Source: Bacillota bacterium
Lineage (GTDB): Bacteria > Bacillota > Clostridia > Christensenellales > SZUA-584
Assembly: GCA_023460085.1 (NCBI GenBank)
Contig: JAEWRI010000037.1
Coordinates: forward strand, 1 to 64,000
DNA length: 64,000 nucleotides
Direction: 5' to 3'
Shown in pieces: positions 49,955 through 58,825 of the stretch. Both the position numbers and the translations under genes were made by a program. Each line of letters begins with the position of its first letter. Within the stretch, counting starts at the first letter, position 1. The notes beneath the pieces were generated by a model. The model did no database searches, was not told the DNA's origin, and saw only the letters and a list, made by a program, of their open reading frames with translations.

Positions 49955-50908
49955 ATGAAAAAAATGCGTTGGATTTTACTTTTGCTTGGACTAACGCTTC
50001 TGACGGGTTGCGCCTCCGTTTCACCGTCAGACGGCTGCCCTGTGGTCACTGTCTCCGCGACAGGCGTCGTGACGCCTTCTCCCACGCCTCTGCCATCAGA
50101 CACCCCCACGGTTTCAGAAACAGATCCCATCAGAGCACAGCGTGAAGCGGTCTCTGCGTTCATCGCGGCGCAGAACGCGGGCGACTGGGATGCCTTCACG
50201 GCGCTCTGGGCGAGCAGCGAACAACCTTACTGGCGTGATTTTTTTAGCGACGCGAACAACGCGGCGCAGCACAATGCTTATTGCGCCATTCAAAGCGCAC
50301 AGCTGGCTGACACCTACCGGATTGCCGATTTCGAGAAGCGGCTGCAGAGCGGAGCGTTCGATAATCTTCCCTACAGTGTATGGGGACGCTTTACCGATGA
50401 GCTTACGCCCGGCGAGTACGATATGGCGGGCCTTTGGATCGTCAAAGCGGACTATGCGCTGGAAAAACCGTTTCGGGATTATCGCGAGGGCACCAATTAC
50501 CGCGTACTTCTGCTCCTGTTGGAAGGGGATGCTTGGAAGGTGCTGCAGGATGGTCAGGGCTATCCCGACGCCGCCGCTTATTTCGGCGATGTGGTTCCTG
50601 CGGAGCCGGATAATCCCACACCCGAGGAAACGCCGAACGTACTTGTGGACGGAACGGTGCACGGCACGCAAACCGCCACCGGCTATTTTCTGCGGATGCA
50701 GTACGGAGATTACGCCCATGCCCTCATTCGCACAACGGATGGCGAAGACGTGTCGTTTTGGGTCACGACCGGCTGCGCGCCGGGTTTCGACGCCCTGAGC
50801 GCTTATCAGAAAATTCAATTCACCTGGGAAAACCGGGATACCTATATCGACGAGGCCGGAGAGGTCATCAACATGGATGTCATTATCGGTTTCTCGTCTA
50901 TAGGCTGA
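49955..50908 (+). CDS. Predicted lipoprotein, unknown function
   Basis: A 317-residue protein. The signal peptide MKKMRWILLLLGLTLLTGC has a lipobox Cys at residue 19, followed by a Ser/Thr/Pro-rich linker. Residues about 60-190 resemble an NTF2/DUF4829-like fold (AVSAFIAAQNAGDWDAFTALWA...), and a C-terminal beta domain (about 215-317) contains VDGTVHGTQTATGYFLRMQYGDYAHALI. GGAG precedes the ATG at 49955; the upstream in-frame start overlapping recR is unlikely. It follows recR by 77 bases and may be a separate unit. Confidence 0.7.
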   Translation: MKKMRWILLLLGLTLLTGCASVSPSDGCPVVTVSATGVVTPSPTPLPSDTPTVSETDPIRAQREAVSAFIAAQNAGDWDAFTALWASSEQPYWRDFFSDANNAAQHNAYCAIQSAQLADTYRIADFEKRLQSGAFDNLPYSVWGRFTDELTPGEYDMAGLWIVKADYALEKPFRDYREGTNYRVLLLLLEGDAWKVLQDGQGYPDAAAYFGDVVPAEPDNPTPEETPNVLVDGTVHGTQTATGYFLRMQYGDYAHALIRTTDGEDVSFWVTTGCAPGFDALSAYQKIQFTWENRDTYIDEAGEVINMDVIIGFSSIG

Positions 50909-50970
50909 GACTGTTCATCAGAATAACAGGCGCACCGGGCAGCCCGGCAAGACCAGTCCGTTGCGTTAAT

Positions 50971-50995
50971 GGAGCCGCCCCATCGGGACGGCTCC
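50971..50995. terminator. Hairpin between convergent genes
   Basis: GGAGCCG pairs with CGGCTCC, extended by an internal CCC/GGG pair around CATC. U-runs are short on both sides, so termination efficiency is uncertain. Confidence 0.55.
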
Positions 50996-51005
50996 TTGCG
51001 TTGCG

Positions 51006-52118
51006 TCATTTCAGGTTTTCTTCGTTGAGTACTTCCAGTTCACCGAGGAAGCGTCCGTCCTTGCGGATGAGCTCGCCGTCGAAATAAATTTCGCCGCCGC
51101 CGTACTCCGGGCGCTGGATGTAGACGAGATCCCAGTGCTGCGCGCTGCGGTTGCCGTTGTCGGCATCGTCGTAGGCGTTGCCCGGCGTGAAGTGGATGGA
51201 ACCCGCAATCTTCTCATCGAACAGCGTATCGCACATGGGCTTTAATATGTACGGGTTAACGCCCAACGCGAACTCGCCGATGTAGCGTGCACCTTCATCG
51301 AGGTCGAGCATTTCGTTGACGCGCTGGGTATCGTTGGCGGTGGCCTTGACGATCTTGCCGTCCTTAAACTCGAACGAGATGTTCTCGAAGCGGAAGCCGC
51401 GCTCGATGGAGGGTGTGTTGTAGGTTATTTTGCCGTTGACGCTGTCGCGCACAGGCGCGGTGTATACCTCGCCGTCGGGCAGGTTCATGTGTCCGGAGCA
51501 CTTCTTGACGGCGATGCCCTTGATGGAGAACGTAAGGTCGGTACCCACGCCTTTGATGTGCACCCTGTCGGTTCTCTCCATGCGTGCCTTCAGCACGTCC
51601 ATCGCCCTGTCCATCTTGGCGTAGTCCAGCGTGCAGACGTTAAAATAGAAGTCCTCGAACGCCTCGGTGCTCATGTCCGCCAATTGCGCCATCGCCGGGT
51701 TGGGGTAGCGCAGCACCACCCAGCGGGTGTTGGGGATGCGGTTGCCAAAGTGCACGCGCTTGTAGTAGATACTCTCATACAGGTGCATCTGATCGCCCGG
51801 CACATCGATAAGCTCCAGGTTGTTCTCATTGCCGCGAATGGACACGTACGCGTCCATGCCTTTCATCTTTTCCTCATCGTAGTGCGTCCAGGTTTCCACA
51901 TGATCCGGGTTGGTGCCCATGATAATCGCGCGCTGTATGGAACGGTACATGGTATTGATCAGCGGGATGCCGCCCGCCTCAAACGTCTTTTGCACCAGCA
52001 GCTTGCCGATGGTATCCCCCACGTCGGTGGTTTCAATGAGCAGCTTGTCGCCCTTTTTAATCTGCAGCGAGTAGTTGACAATGATGTCTGCCAGTCTTTC
52101 CAGTCTCGGGTCCGTCAT
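51006..52118 (-). CDS. M29 family aminopeptidase
   Basis: A 370-residue thermophilic-type metalloaminopeptidase (AmpS/PepS/aminopeptidase II group). Visible landmarks are DVGDTIGKLLVQKTFEAGG, IRGNENNLEL, a metal-site Glu in the GEFALGVNPYI region (near 281), then SIHFTPGNAY and NRSAQHWDLVYI (near 307-334), which supply His, Glu and Asp ligands. It removes N-terminal residues from peptides in the cytoplasm. It begins 12 bases after the GT2 gene on the same strand and may be cotranscribed. Confidence 0.93.
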   Translation of the reverse strand: MTDPRLERLADIIVNYSLQIKKGDKLLIETTDVGDTIGKLLVQKTFEAGGIPLINTMYRSIQRAIIMGTNPDHVETWTHYDEEKMKGMDAYVSIRGNENNLELIDVPGDQMHLYESIYYKRVHFGNRIPNTRWVVLRYPNPAMAQLADMSTEAFEDFYFNVCTLDYAKMDRAMDVLKARMERTDRVHIKGVGTDLTFSIKGIAVKKCSGHMNLPDGEVYTAPVRDSVNGKITYNTPSIERGFRFENISFEFKDGKIVKATANDTQRVNEMLDLDEGARYIGEFALGVNPYILKPMCDTLFDEKIAGSIHFTPGNAYDDADNGNRSAQHWDLVYIQRPEYGGGEIYFDGELIRKDGRFLGELEVLNEENLK

Positions 52119-52130
52119 AATGTTCCTCCG

Positions 52131-53051
52131 TCATTCCGTAAAGTTTACTTTTTCGTCGATGATATAAATGGGCCTTCCCTTGGCCTCGTCATATATTCTG
52201 CCTAAGTACAGCCCGATGATACCCAGCGACACGAACAGCAAGCCGATCAGCGCGAACGCCACGGCAAAAAGCACGTGCATCACTTCCCAGATGCCCAGCG
52301 CCGCAAGCACGATAGCCACGATGAGGTATAAACAGGAAAGCACCAGCACCGCAATGCCCGCGCCCATGGAGAATTTAAGCGGCTTGTTGGAAAACGACGT
52401 GATGCCGTCGCCCGCCAATTTGAGCATCTTCTTCATGGAGTACTTGGTCTTGCCCGCCGCGCGCTCGTCGCGCACGTATTCGCAGGGCTCCGCGGTAAAG
52501 CCCGACCACGCCGCCATGCCGCGCAGGAAGCGGTTCTTCTCGGGCATCGCGTTCAAGGTGTTGCACACCTTGCGGTCGATCAGGCGGAAGTCGCCAGTGT
52601 TGGCCGGGATGTACTGCCCGCCCAATGCACGCAGGATGCGGTAATACAGCCACGCGGTCAGCTTCTTAAACGCCGTCTCACCCTTGCGCTTCGTGCGCAG
52701 GCCGTACACGATGTCCGCCCCCGCCTTCCACTTCTCCACCATGCCCGGAATGACCTCCGGCGGGTCCTGCAAATCGCAGTCGATGATGATGACGGCCTGT
52801 CCGCTGCTGGCTGCCATGCCCGCCGATACCGCCTCCTGATGTCCGAAGTTGCGCGAGAAGCTCAGCACCCTGACGTGCTTGTCCTGTGCCGCGATTTCCT
52901 TCAGTATGCGCAGCGTGTCGTCTCTGGATCCGTCGTTGACGAAGATGAGCTCGTAGTCCCCCAGCGTGTCCATCACGGCCTTCAGCCGCGGGTACGAGAG
53001 GGGCAGCACCTCCTGCTCGTTGAACGCGGGGACTACCACCGAATATTTCAT
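52131..53051 (-). CDS. GT2 family glycosyltransferase (GtrB/DPM1-like)
   Basis: A 306-residue membrane-bound glycosyltransferase. The GT-A domain has VVVPAFNEQEVLP, FVNDGSRDDTLRI (near 36-48) and DCDLQDPPEVIP (near 90-101, with the DxD-like metal site); RDERAAGKTKYS follows near 200. Two membrane helices (about 225-290) end the protein. Such enzymes charge undecaprenyl phosphate with a sugar for envelope glycosylation. A promoter lies about 140 bases upstream. No partner flippase is seen nearby. Confidence 0.92.
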   Translation of the reverse strand: MKYSVVVPAFNEQEVLPLSYPRLKAVMDTLGDYELIFVNDGSRDDTLRILKEIAAQDKHVRVLSFSRNFGHQEAVSAGMAASSGQAVIIIDCDLQDPPEVIPGMVEKWKAGADIVYGLRTKRKGETAFKKLTAWLYYRILRALGGQYIPANTGDFRLIDRKVCNTLNAMPEKNRFLRGMAAWSGFTAEPCEYVRDERAAGKTKYSMKKMLKLAGDGITSFSNKPLKFSMGAGIAVLVLSCLYLIVAIVLAALGIWEVMHVLFAVAFALIGLLFVSLGIIGLYLGRIYDEAKGRPIYIIDEKVNFTE

Positions 53052-53143
53052 AAGCGCCGTCGCTCCTGTCTGTTTTTCAGACGAATCCGCATGGTATCAG
53101 TTCCCTTTGGGCGGATTTCGTCAATACTATTTACCTTAGCAGA

Positions 53144-53159
53144 GGACAACTATTTGTCC
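53144..53159. repeat. Inverted repeat in the GT2 leader
   Basis: GGACAA-CTAT-TTGTCC, a perfect 6-bp stem, lies just downstream of the predicted GT2 start point. It could be an operator or an mRNA hairpin. Confidence 0.45.
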
Positions 53160-53186
53160 GCTTTTATTCGAAATAGTACAATACCG

Positions 53187-53215
53187 ATTATATACCAATG
53201 CGGAAATGATTACAA
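53187..53215 (-). promoter_or_regulatory. Promoter of the GT2 gene
   Basis: TTGTAA (53215-53210), a 17-base spacer and TATAAT (53192-53187) on the minus strand, giving a leader of about 130 bases. Confidence 0.65.
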
Positions 53216-53383
53216 AAAATATTTGCATTTTACGTAAGTCTGCTTGCAGAAAGAAATGGCATGGAGCTTCTCACATTTCACCTTTTTTCTTGTGCTTCTC
53301 CAATTCTTGCGTTGTATGAAAAAATATCGTTTTCGGTCAAAGAGCACGAACTCAGCGGCTTGTATTGAATTTACTGAATCAAA
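53216..53383. other. AT-rich intergenic stretch without a gene
   Basis: Together with the GT2 leader this makes 369 bases between genes. Beyond the GT2 promoter, the leader palindrome and the terminator at 53384-53405 I see no ORF, RNA or repeat. The base composition is much more A+T-rich than the flanking genes. Confidence 0.6.
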
Positions 53384-53405
53384 AGAAGGGCATTCGCGCC
53401 CTTCT
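53384..53405 (-). terminator. Intrinsic terminator of the lipoprotein gene at 53421
   Basis: AGAAGGGC pairs with GCCCTTCT around a six-base loop, and the minus strand continues TTTTGATT. Confidence 0.85.
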
Positions 53406-53420
53406 TTCTTGGACTAAAGC

Positions 53421-54179
53421 TTATCTCAGCAAATCATCCCCGTACTCACCACTAACTACGCCCGTGTGATAATGTATTTCGGGATTGCTCCTCACAAGAG
53501 CCGCTATTTTATCGATATCTGCTATTAAAACCTGATCGGTATCCAGCCCTACCTGCTGCTTTCCTTGATTAAACTCTACCTTTATCAGTTCATTGTATTT
53601 CCTGATAACATCCTCCGTTATTGGCTCTTTTGGATGCACCAATATTATCTTATCGTCTTGTTCCCATTCAAAATAGGCTACCATTTGCTCATGGTTATAT
53701 TTTTCGCCTTCCGGCGATTCTAGTTCCTGACTATAATAATACGTAACTCCCCCAACGGATAATGATTCCCAGCCATCATATTCATACTTATAATCTTCTG
53801 GTATAGTGAAAACAAACAACTGCACTCTGTTATTATCTGGATTCAGGAAGGTAATATTATAAAGATCCATGTCAGGCGATATCCCTACCCTTACAACCTT
53901 CAGATCCTCGGGTATCTTTTCAAATATATAATAATAGGCATATCCGTCCGCATTGGACATCAGCTCATTGAACGCTTCAAGGCTGTCGACTTCCCAGTAA
54001 GGGTCTTTGTACGCCTCCAGGCCTGCAGGTTCGCTTGTACCGACCACAGGCGACGGAACAAGGCTTTCCGCTGTTTGGGCGGTTACGACATCCGAGTTCG
54101 TTTCTGGCGGTTGAGACTCAGCACAAGCCGTAAGCAGCATCAGACAGATTGCGAGAAGAAGCAATATTGTTTTTTTCAC
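53421..54179 (-). CDS. Predicted lipoprotein, unknown function
   Basis: A 252-residue protein. The signal peptide VKKTILLLLAICLMLLTAC has a lipobox Cys at residue 19, followed by a Ser/Thr/Glu-rich linker. A domain of about 190 residues resembles lipoproteins with DUF4367-like features (LKVVRVGISPDMDLYNITFLN..., SVGGVTYYYSQELE...NHEQMVAYFEWEQDDKIILVHP). The start is probably GTG at 54179, seven bases after GAGGG; an ATG two codons earlier abuts the SD. It is more AT-rich than its neighbours and has its own terminator. Confidence 0.7.
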   Translation of the reverse strand: MKKTILLLLAICLMLLTACAESQPPETNSDVVTAQTAESLVPSPVVGTSEPAGLEAYKDPYWEVDSLEAFNELMSNADGYAYYYIFEKIPEDLKVVRVGISPDMDLYNITFLNPDNNRVQLFVFTIPEDYKYEYDGWESLSVGGVTYYYSQELESPEGEKYNHEQMVAYFEWEQDDKIILVHPKEPITEDVIRKYNELIKVEFNQGKQQVGLDTDQVLIADIDKIAALVRSNPEIHYHTGVVSGEYGDDLLR

Positions 54180-54316
54180 GACCATTCCCTCGTCTGCGGC
54201 ATGTGTCCGCATAGTCCTTAATGCCACTTATTTCTATTACTCTCAAATATTATTATAAATCACCTTTAAATTTGTGTAAATAGATTCTGTGCTTTTCGGT
54301 TAATAAATGGCGATTG

Positions 54317-54345
54317 TTGTCATGTTCTGAGAGAAGTGTTAAAAT
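54317..54345 (+). promoter_or_regulatory. Promoter of the 588-residue protein gene
   Basis: TTGTCA (54317-54322), a 17-base spacer and TAAAAT (54340-54345). ACGGAGGA precedes the ATG at 54404. Confidence 0.65.
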
Positions 54346-54403
54346 GATACGGGAACATTGAAAATCCGACAAATCCCAGTCATCCGTCACGGAGGACAGC
54401 AGC

Positions 54404-56170
54404 ATGGTTCTTTTTACGGCGTGCTTCGACAGGGTTTCCGATCATCTGACCATTGACGACAAATATTTTTTGCACATCAAGCGCGTATATCCGGACATCG
54501 CCGAGCGGCTGATGCGCGTTACGGTCTGTGCCCAGTATGTGACCGGGCGCGCCGGAGAAGGCGCACCCGTAATCCTGCGCCCCCTGAAGCGCTTCGGCGA
54601 AGCGGAAGATTCGCTGCGGCTGGAGTTCGGGCCGGGCAAGGCAACGGCGCTGACGGGCGGACCCCTCGCGGAGGGTGTGCTGCGCCTTGCGCGGCGGCAG
54701 GGGGTGCTGGACACCGACGGGCGCACACCGCTGCTCGTGTTTGCGGAGCAGCCGGAGTACGACGAGATCTGCGCGGCGGCGGCAACGCTCTTAGAGCTGG
54801 ACGCGCTGATGGAGAAAAGCGACTATAAGGCCGTCTGCATGCGCTTCGCGCCGCTGCGCAACGCGAAAACGAATGCGGCGCTGTGGGACAACCCCGACAT
54901 GCTTTACCGCGTGGGGCGCGCGTGCAGCAAACTGGCCACCACGCTGTTAATCAAGGCCGGTGAGACAAAGAAGCTGCGCGACTGCGCACAGTACCGCGCG
55001 TATGCCGTCGCCTTTCTGAAGCGCGGGGCGGAGTTGGAGCAAGGCAGCGCCCGCTGCGCGACAGCGCTGGCGTACCGCCACTATTCCAACGTGCACGAGC
55101 TGCTGCGTCCGGGCGAGCGGCGCGATCAGGATCTCGAGAAGGAGATTGAGCTCGCCAACGAGTGGCTCTCCCGCGCGCTGGAGATCTACCCGCAGAGCGT
55201 CCGGAACAACTACCGCAAGGGCAAGCTGATCATCGAAAAGCAGGCGCCCTGGCTGCTGTTCGGCAAGCACGCCTACGGCAAGGAGGAAGCGGTGCTGCTG
55301 CGCGAGATCCGCGATATCGGCGAGGAACACCTTGCCACCGCCATATCGCTCTATGAGGCCATGAAGGACGGGCCGGACAAGGAAGCCAACGCGCGCGAAT
55401 ACGCCAAGGCGCTGTTCGTGCTGGGCGGGCATTACTTGGGCGACGCCTATCTGCCCACGCTGGAATACTGCTGCCGCCTGCTGGCCAAGGGCGAGGGCGG
55501 CACATCCATCCCCGAAATTACGAAGCTCAACATCGACAGCGCGTGCGAGCTGCTGGAAAAGTGTTTTGCCGCCGAGTGCGACATGCCGCTCTCCGCGCTG
55601 CACATCGGCAGGCTGGCGGAGCAGGCCGTATCCGGTCACTGGACACGTTCCCCCGTGGAGAAGCTGTATCAGCTCGGCTGCGCGCATTCAGCCCGGGCCT
55701 TCATCGCGCTGGCGGAAGGCCGCGAGGAGGATTTGCAGCGCAGCGCGTTTTCAGCAGGCAAGCTGCTCACTGCCGCGAAATCCGTCGCCGACGCCGCCAA
55801 GGACCGCAAGCGCAACACGTGGCACATCAGCGAGAAGCTCGCGTGGGTAAATATCTGCCTGGGCCGCTACGAAACCGCGGCGGGGCTGCTGGCGCGCTCG
55901 CGCACCGGCTACATCGTCAATACGCGGGCGCTGGCGCTGATGCTGACGGGCAGACCCGCCGACATGGAAAAGGCATGGGAGGCGCTGCGCGCCGCGGCGG
56001 CGGACAAGTACAACAAAGCCGCCGGTCTCTCCCGCGTACTGTACGCGTTTACCTGCCAACGCCTCGGGAAGCCATTGCCGGAACTGGGCGAGCTGTCCGG
56101 GCGGAATACCCGCCTCGCGGAGATACTCGGTGTAACCCCGGCAGGCAAAGCGCACGCTAAGATTGGGTAA
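54404..56170 (+). CDS. Large helical-repeat (TPR-like) protein, unknown function
   Basis: A 588-residue soluble protein. The first 130 residues form an alpha/beta-looking domain (FTACFDRVSDHLTIDDKYFLHIKRVYP...PLLVFAEQPEYDEI). From about residue 130 onward it is nearly all helical with irregular TPR-like units: ANEWLSRALEIYPQSVRNNYRKGKLI, EHLATAISLYEAMKD, AREYAKALFVLGGHYLGDAYLPTLEY, CLGRYETAAGLLAR. No known family fits. It has its own promoter, and its stop lies 28 bases before the next promoter. It could be a scaffold or a regulator binding a partner. Confidence 0.7.
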   Translation: MVLFTACFDRVSDHLTIDDKYFLHIKRVYPDIAERLMRVTVCAQYVTGRAGEGAPVILRPLKRFGEAEDSLRLEFGPGKATALTGGPLAEGVLRLARRQGVLDTDGRTPLLVFAEQPEYDEICAAAATLLELDALMEKSDYKAVCMRFAPLRNAKTNAALWDNPDMLYRVGRACSKLATTLLIKAGETKKLRDCAQYRAYAVAFLKRGAELEQGSARCATALAYRHYSNVHELLRPGERRDQDLEKEIELANEWLSRALEIYPQSVRNNYRKGKLIIEKQAPWLLFGKHAYGKEEAVLLREIRDIGEEHLATAISLYEAMKDGPDKEANAREYAKALFVLGGHYLGDAYLPTLEYCCRLLAKGEGGTSIPEITKLNIDSACELLEKCFAAECDMPLSALHIGRLAEQAVSGHWTRSPVEKLYQLGCAHSARAFIALAEGREEDLQRSAFSAGKLLTAAKSVADAAKDRKRNTWHISEKLAWVNICLGRYETAAGLLARSRTGYIVNTRALALMLTGRPADMEKAWEALRAAAADKYNKAAGLSRVLYAFTCQRLGKPLPELGELSGRNTRLAEILGVTPAGKAHAKIG

Positions 56171-56197
56171 AGCCGAACATATTTTTGCCCAGCCGGA

Positions 56198-56227
56198 TTG
56201 ACACCCGCGAAGGGGGTGTGGTATATT
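56198..56227 (+). promoter_or_regulatory. Strong promoter with inverted repeat in the spacer
   Basis: A perfect TTGACA (56198-56203), an 18-base spacer and TATATT (56222-56227). ACACCC (56201-56206) and GGGTGT (56214-56219) form an inverted repeat within it and could be an operator. Confidence 0.75.
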
Positions 56228-56278
56228 CTTGATGGTGAAGTTGAACACCTAAAATACGGACAGAAGGAGGAGAAACGT

Positions 56279-56512
56279 ATGAAGATTAAAAACATCAACG
56301 AGCCGGCGAAGTTTTTCGAGGTTCTCAAGGATTGCAAGGGTAAGATTGAACTCGTCACTTCCGAAGGCGACAGGCTGAACCTGAAGTCCACGCTTTGCCA
56401 GTACATCATGCTGACGCAGATGTTCTCGGAAGCCAAGATCGACGAGCTGGAACTGCTGGTTTCAGAGCCTGAAGATTTGAACCTCCTGCTCAACTATCTG
56501 GTGAGGGGATAG
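56279..56512 (+). CDS. Small acidic protein, unknown family
   Basis: A 77-residue protein: MKIKNINEPAKFFEVL, then KGKIELVTSEGDRLNLKSTL, CQYIMLTQMFSEAKIDELEL and SEPEDLNLLLNYLVRG. It looks like a compact alpha/beta domain with no membrane segment, Cys cluster or recognised motif. AAGGAGGA lies 6 bases before ATG 56279. It has its own near-consensus promoter and intrinsic terminator, so it forms a monocistronic and probably well expressed unit. I recall similar short proteins in other Clostridia but cannot name a function. Confidence 0.75.
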   Translation: MKIKNINEPAKFFEVLKDCKGKIELVTSEGDRLNLKSTLCQYIMLTQMFSEAKIDELELLVSEPEDLNLLLNYLVRG

Positions 56513-56529
56513 TCCAAATCCCGCAATAC

Positions 56530-56551
56530 AGCCGCCTTTGGCGGCTTTTTT
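56530..56551 (+). terminator. Intrinsic terminator of the 77-residue protein gene
   Basis: AGCCGCC pairs with GGCGGCT around TTT, followed by TTTTT. Confidence 0.95.
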
Positions 56552-56574
56552 AATTCAGTCCGCCCCAGCCCATG

Positions 56575-57633
56575 TCATTGTTCCACCGGGATACTCGCCA
56601 CTCCCCATCGCATCACAATCCGGCGCAGCAGCGGGCTGCACAACACCGCCGCCTTCGCGATTTTCAGCGTATACTTGAGGCGCATCCCCAAGGTCTCTCT
56701 GCGGTAATTCCGCAGCACACTGCCGTCTTTTCGGAAGGCAAGGCTCAGCCGGTACGCGCTCATCAGCGCCCCGCTGATACCCTCCAGCGAGCTCGGGCTG
56801 ACGAAACCCGCCGCTTCGCCAATAAGCAGCGCGTTACCCCGCCCGAGGCAGATGTCGCGCGGCCTGCGCAGCCGTCGCACAAAGCACGCCTCGCGCCGCA
56901 GCGGCTCCGGGAGCGCCATGCCCTGCCGCCGCAGCTTCTCCTTCTGCGCCTCGAAGGCTTCGCGAGCGTCACGCAGCCCATACGCGCCGCCGAACACACA
57001 GCGGCTGCCCTTGCAGAGCGACCACGAATAGCTTCCGGGATTGCACGTGTCGAACACGCACGAGAAGAAGGGGCTTTGCCCTTCATGCGGATACCACTCC
57101 TGCAGTGACAGCAGCAGGCTGTCCTTCCCCCGCCCGCCGCACCGCTTTTCCACAACGGATCGCGCGCCATCGGCACCCACCACATAGCGCGAAAGAATAC
57201 TCTTCTCGATCCCGCCTTCGCGCCATGTCACCTCATAGGTATCCCCCGCCTTTTGCAGGCTCGTAACCACCGCGCCGCTGCAAACAGTAACGGTATCGGG
57301 GATAAGCGACATCAGCCATAAATCAAATTTGCTTCGGTCAATATTCAGATAAAAGCGCGGATACCAGCGCAGCAGGCCGCTGTCCAGATCCAGCGTTCTC
57401 ACCGAAAAGATTTGCGGCGAAGTAAGTACCCCATCCGGTATGGGCAGATCGAAGCGTGCCAGTGCGCGCAACGCGTCGGGGGAAAGCAGCCCTCCGCAGG
57501 ATTTCGTCCAGCACTCCGGCTGAGACGCATCCTTTCTGTCGAAGGCGATTACGCGGAATTTACGGGAATCAACGAGCCGCGCAAAGCTGGCACCCGCAGG
57601 TCCAAGGCCAATGACGGCAATATCGTATACCAT
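56575..57633 (-). CDS. FAD-dependent oxidoreductase (geranylgeranyl-reductase-like)
   Basis: A 352-residue flavoprotein. The FAD motif is IAVIGLGPAGASFARL (residues 5-20), GADGARSVV lies near 150 and the second FAD motif LLIGEAAGFVSPSSLEGISGAL near 276-297. The layout is that of the p-hydroxybenzoate hydroxylase superfamily, closest to geranylgeranyl reductase-like proteins that reduce isoprenoid or other unsaturated lipids; many anaerobe members are uncharacterised. CWTKSCGGLLS supplies Cys residues near the flavin. It stands alone with a weak SD. Confidence 0.82.
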   Translation of the reverse strand: MVYDIAVIGLGPAGASFARLVDSRKFRVIAFDRKDASQPECWTKSCGGLLSPDALRALARFDLPIPDGVLTSPQIFSVRTLDLDSGLLRWYPRFYLNIDRSKFDLWLMSLIPDTVTVCSGAVVTSLQKAGDTYEVTWREGGIEKSILSRYVVGADGARSVVEKRCGGRGKDSLLLSLQEWYPHEGQSPFFSCVFDTCNPGSYSWSLCKGSRCVFGGAYGLRDAREAFEAQKEKLRRQGMALPEPLRREACFVRRLRRPRDICLGRGNALLIGEAAGFVSPSSLEGISGALMSAYRLSLAFRKDGSVLRNYRRETLGMRLKYTLKIAKAAVLCSPLLRRIVMRWGVASIPVEQ

Positions 57634-57849
57634 ACACGCTCCCTGTTTCCATGCTGATATATTCTATTCGCCGCGCAATAAACATTTCCTCTTTATCGTT
57701 TAATTTTTATTGTTTATAGATATATTTATGCAAAAAATCGACTGCCGGCAAGCCGGCCTCCGTGCATATCATCATTGCTCCGTACATATATACAGTATGA
57801 AGAACGCCGGATGGTTTCTTTCAGTCCACTGTAAACGGAGGAAAAGGGA

Positions 57850-58800
57850 ATGCGCAAGGCAAAGCTCAGCATGGTAATGGCATGGGTGTTGATACTGGCA
57901 CTCTCAGCAGGGAATACAGGCATTGCACCCATGGCAGAAATCCCGGCCGTCGCACAGGCTGGCGGAGTGCTCGTTCCGGCGGCAAAGGCACCGGTTGGAA
58001 CGGCAGCTGCCACCGCAGCAATTTCTGCCGAAGCATACGCCCCGTCCCCTTCTGCCGAGGCTGAAAGCGTACGCGATACCGCAGCGGAACCCGCAATCGA
58101 AGCGGCTGATGCCGCAGCCCCGGCTGATACCGCCCCGGAGGTGCTCGTCCTGCCCGACATCCGCACGGACGGCCCTGCTCCGTCGCAAATAAAAAGCCTG
58201 CCGGATTCCGGCAGGGTGTGCCTCACCTTCGACGATGGCTACGGCGAGGCCGCAATCCATACCATACTCGATTGCCTGCAGGAAAACAACGTACACTGCA
58301 CCTTCTTTATCATCGGGTCGTGCTTGAAATTGTACCCCAAGCTCTGGCAAAGAGCCGTCGCAGAGGGTCATGAAATTGCATACCACACCATGCGGCACCA
58401 CTCGCTGAACGGCATGAGCAACGAGCAGATTGTCGCCGACATCAACCGATGGAACGAAACTGCGCGGGAAGTGCTCGGCGCGGACTATGCCATCCCCCGC
58501 ATCGCCAGAGCGCCGGGCGGCAGCGCCAACGCGCGGGTGCGGCGGCTGTTCGGATGCCTCGGCTATCACCTCATCTACTGGAGCAGCGACACCTTCACCG
58601 GCGTATACCGCAGGAGCAAAAGCAACGTTGCCGCGCGGATCGCTTCCTACATACTGCGCGGCACCAATACAGGGACTATCGTACTGCAGCACTTCAACCG
58701 CTATGACGCTTCTTCTGTTTCCCGATACGTCGCGGAGTTGAAGCAGCGCTTCACGCTGGGTACGGTCAGTGAAGCGCTGACCGCGTCCAATACACAATAG
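57850..58800 (+). CDS. Exported polysaccharide deacetylase (NodB domain)
   Basis: A 316-residue protein. A signal peptide or anchor (about residues 8-24) is followed by a low-complexity Ala/Pro/Glu-rich region (about 30-105). The NodB domain carries TFDDGYG (Asp128 and Asp129), the metal-binding His pair in YHTMRHHSLN (His179 and His183), RAPGGSAN (near 217) and QHFNR near the end. It probably removes acetyl groups from peptidoglycan or another surface glycan. GGAGGAAAA precedes the ATG. A GCCGGC-AA-GCCGGC palindrome lies upstream at about 57747-57760. Confidence 0.9.
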   Translation: MRKAKLSMVMAWVLILALSAGNTGIAPMAEIPAVAQAGGVLVPAAKAPVGTAAATAAISAEAYAPSPSAEAESVRDTAAEPAIEAADAAAPADTAPEVLVLPDIRTDGPAPSQIKSLPDSGRVCLTFDDGYGEAAIHTILDCLQENNVHCTFFIIGSCLKLYPKLWQRAVAEGHEIAYHTMRHHSLNGMSNEQIVADINRWNETAREVLGADYAIPRIARAPGGSANARVRRLFGCLGYHLIYWSSDTFTGVYRRSKSNVAARIASYILRGTNTGTIVLQHFNRYDASSVSRYVAELKQRFTLGTVSEALTASNTQ

Positions 58801-58825
58801 CGCCTCCTTCCGGAGTCGCCCGCCG

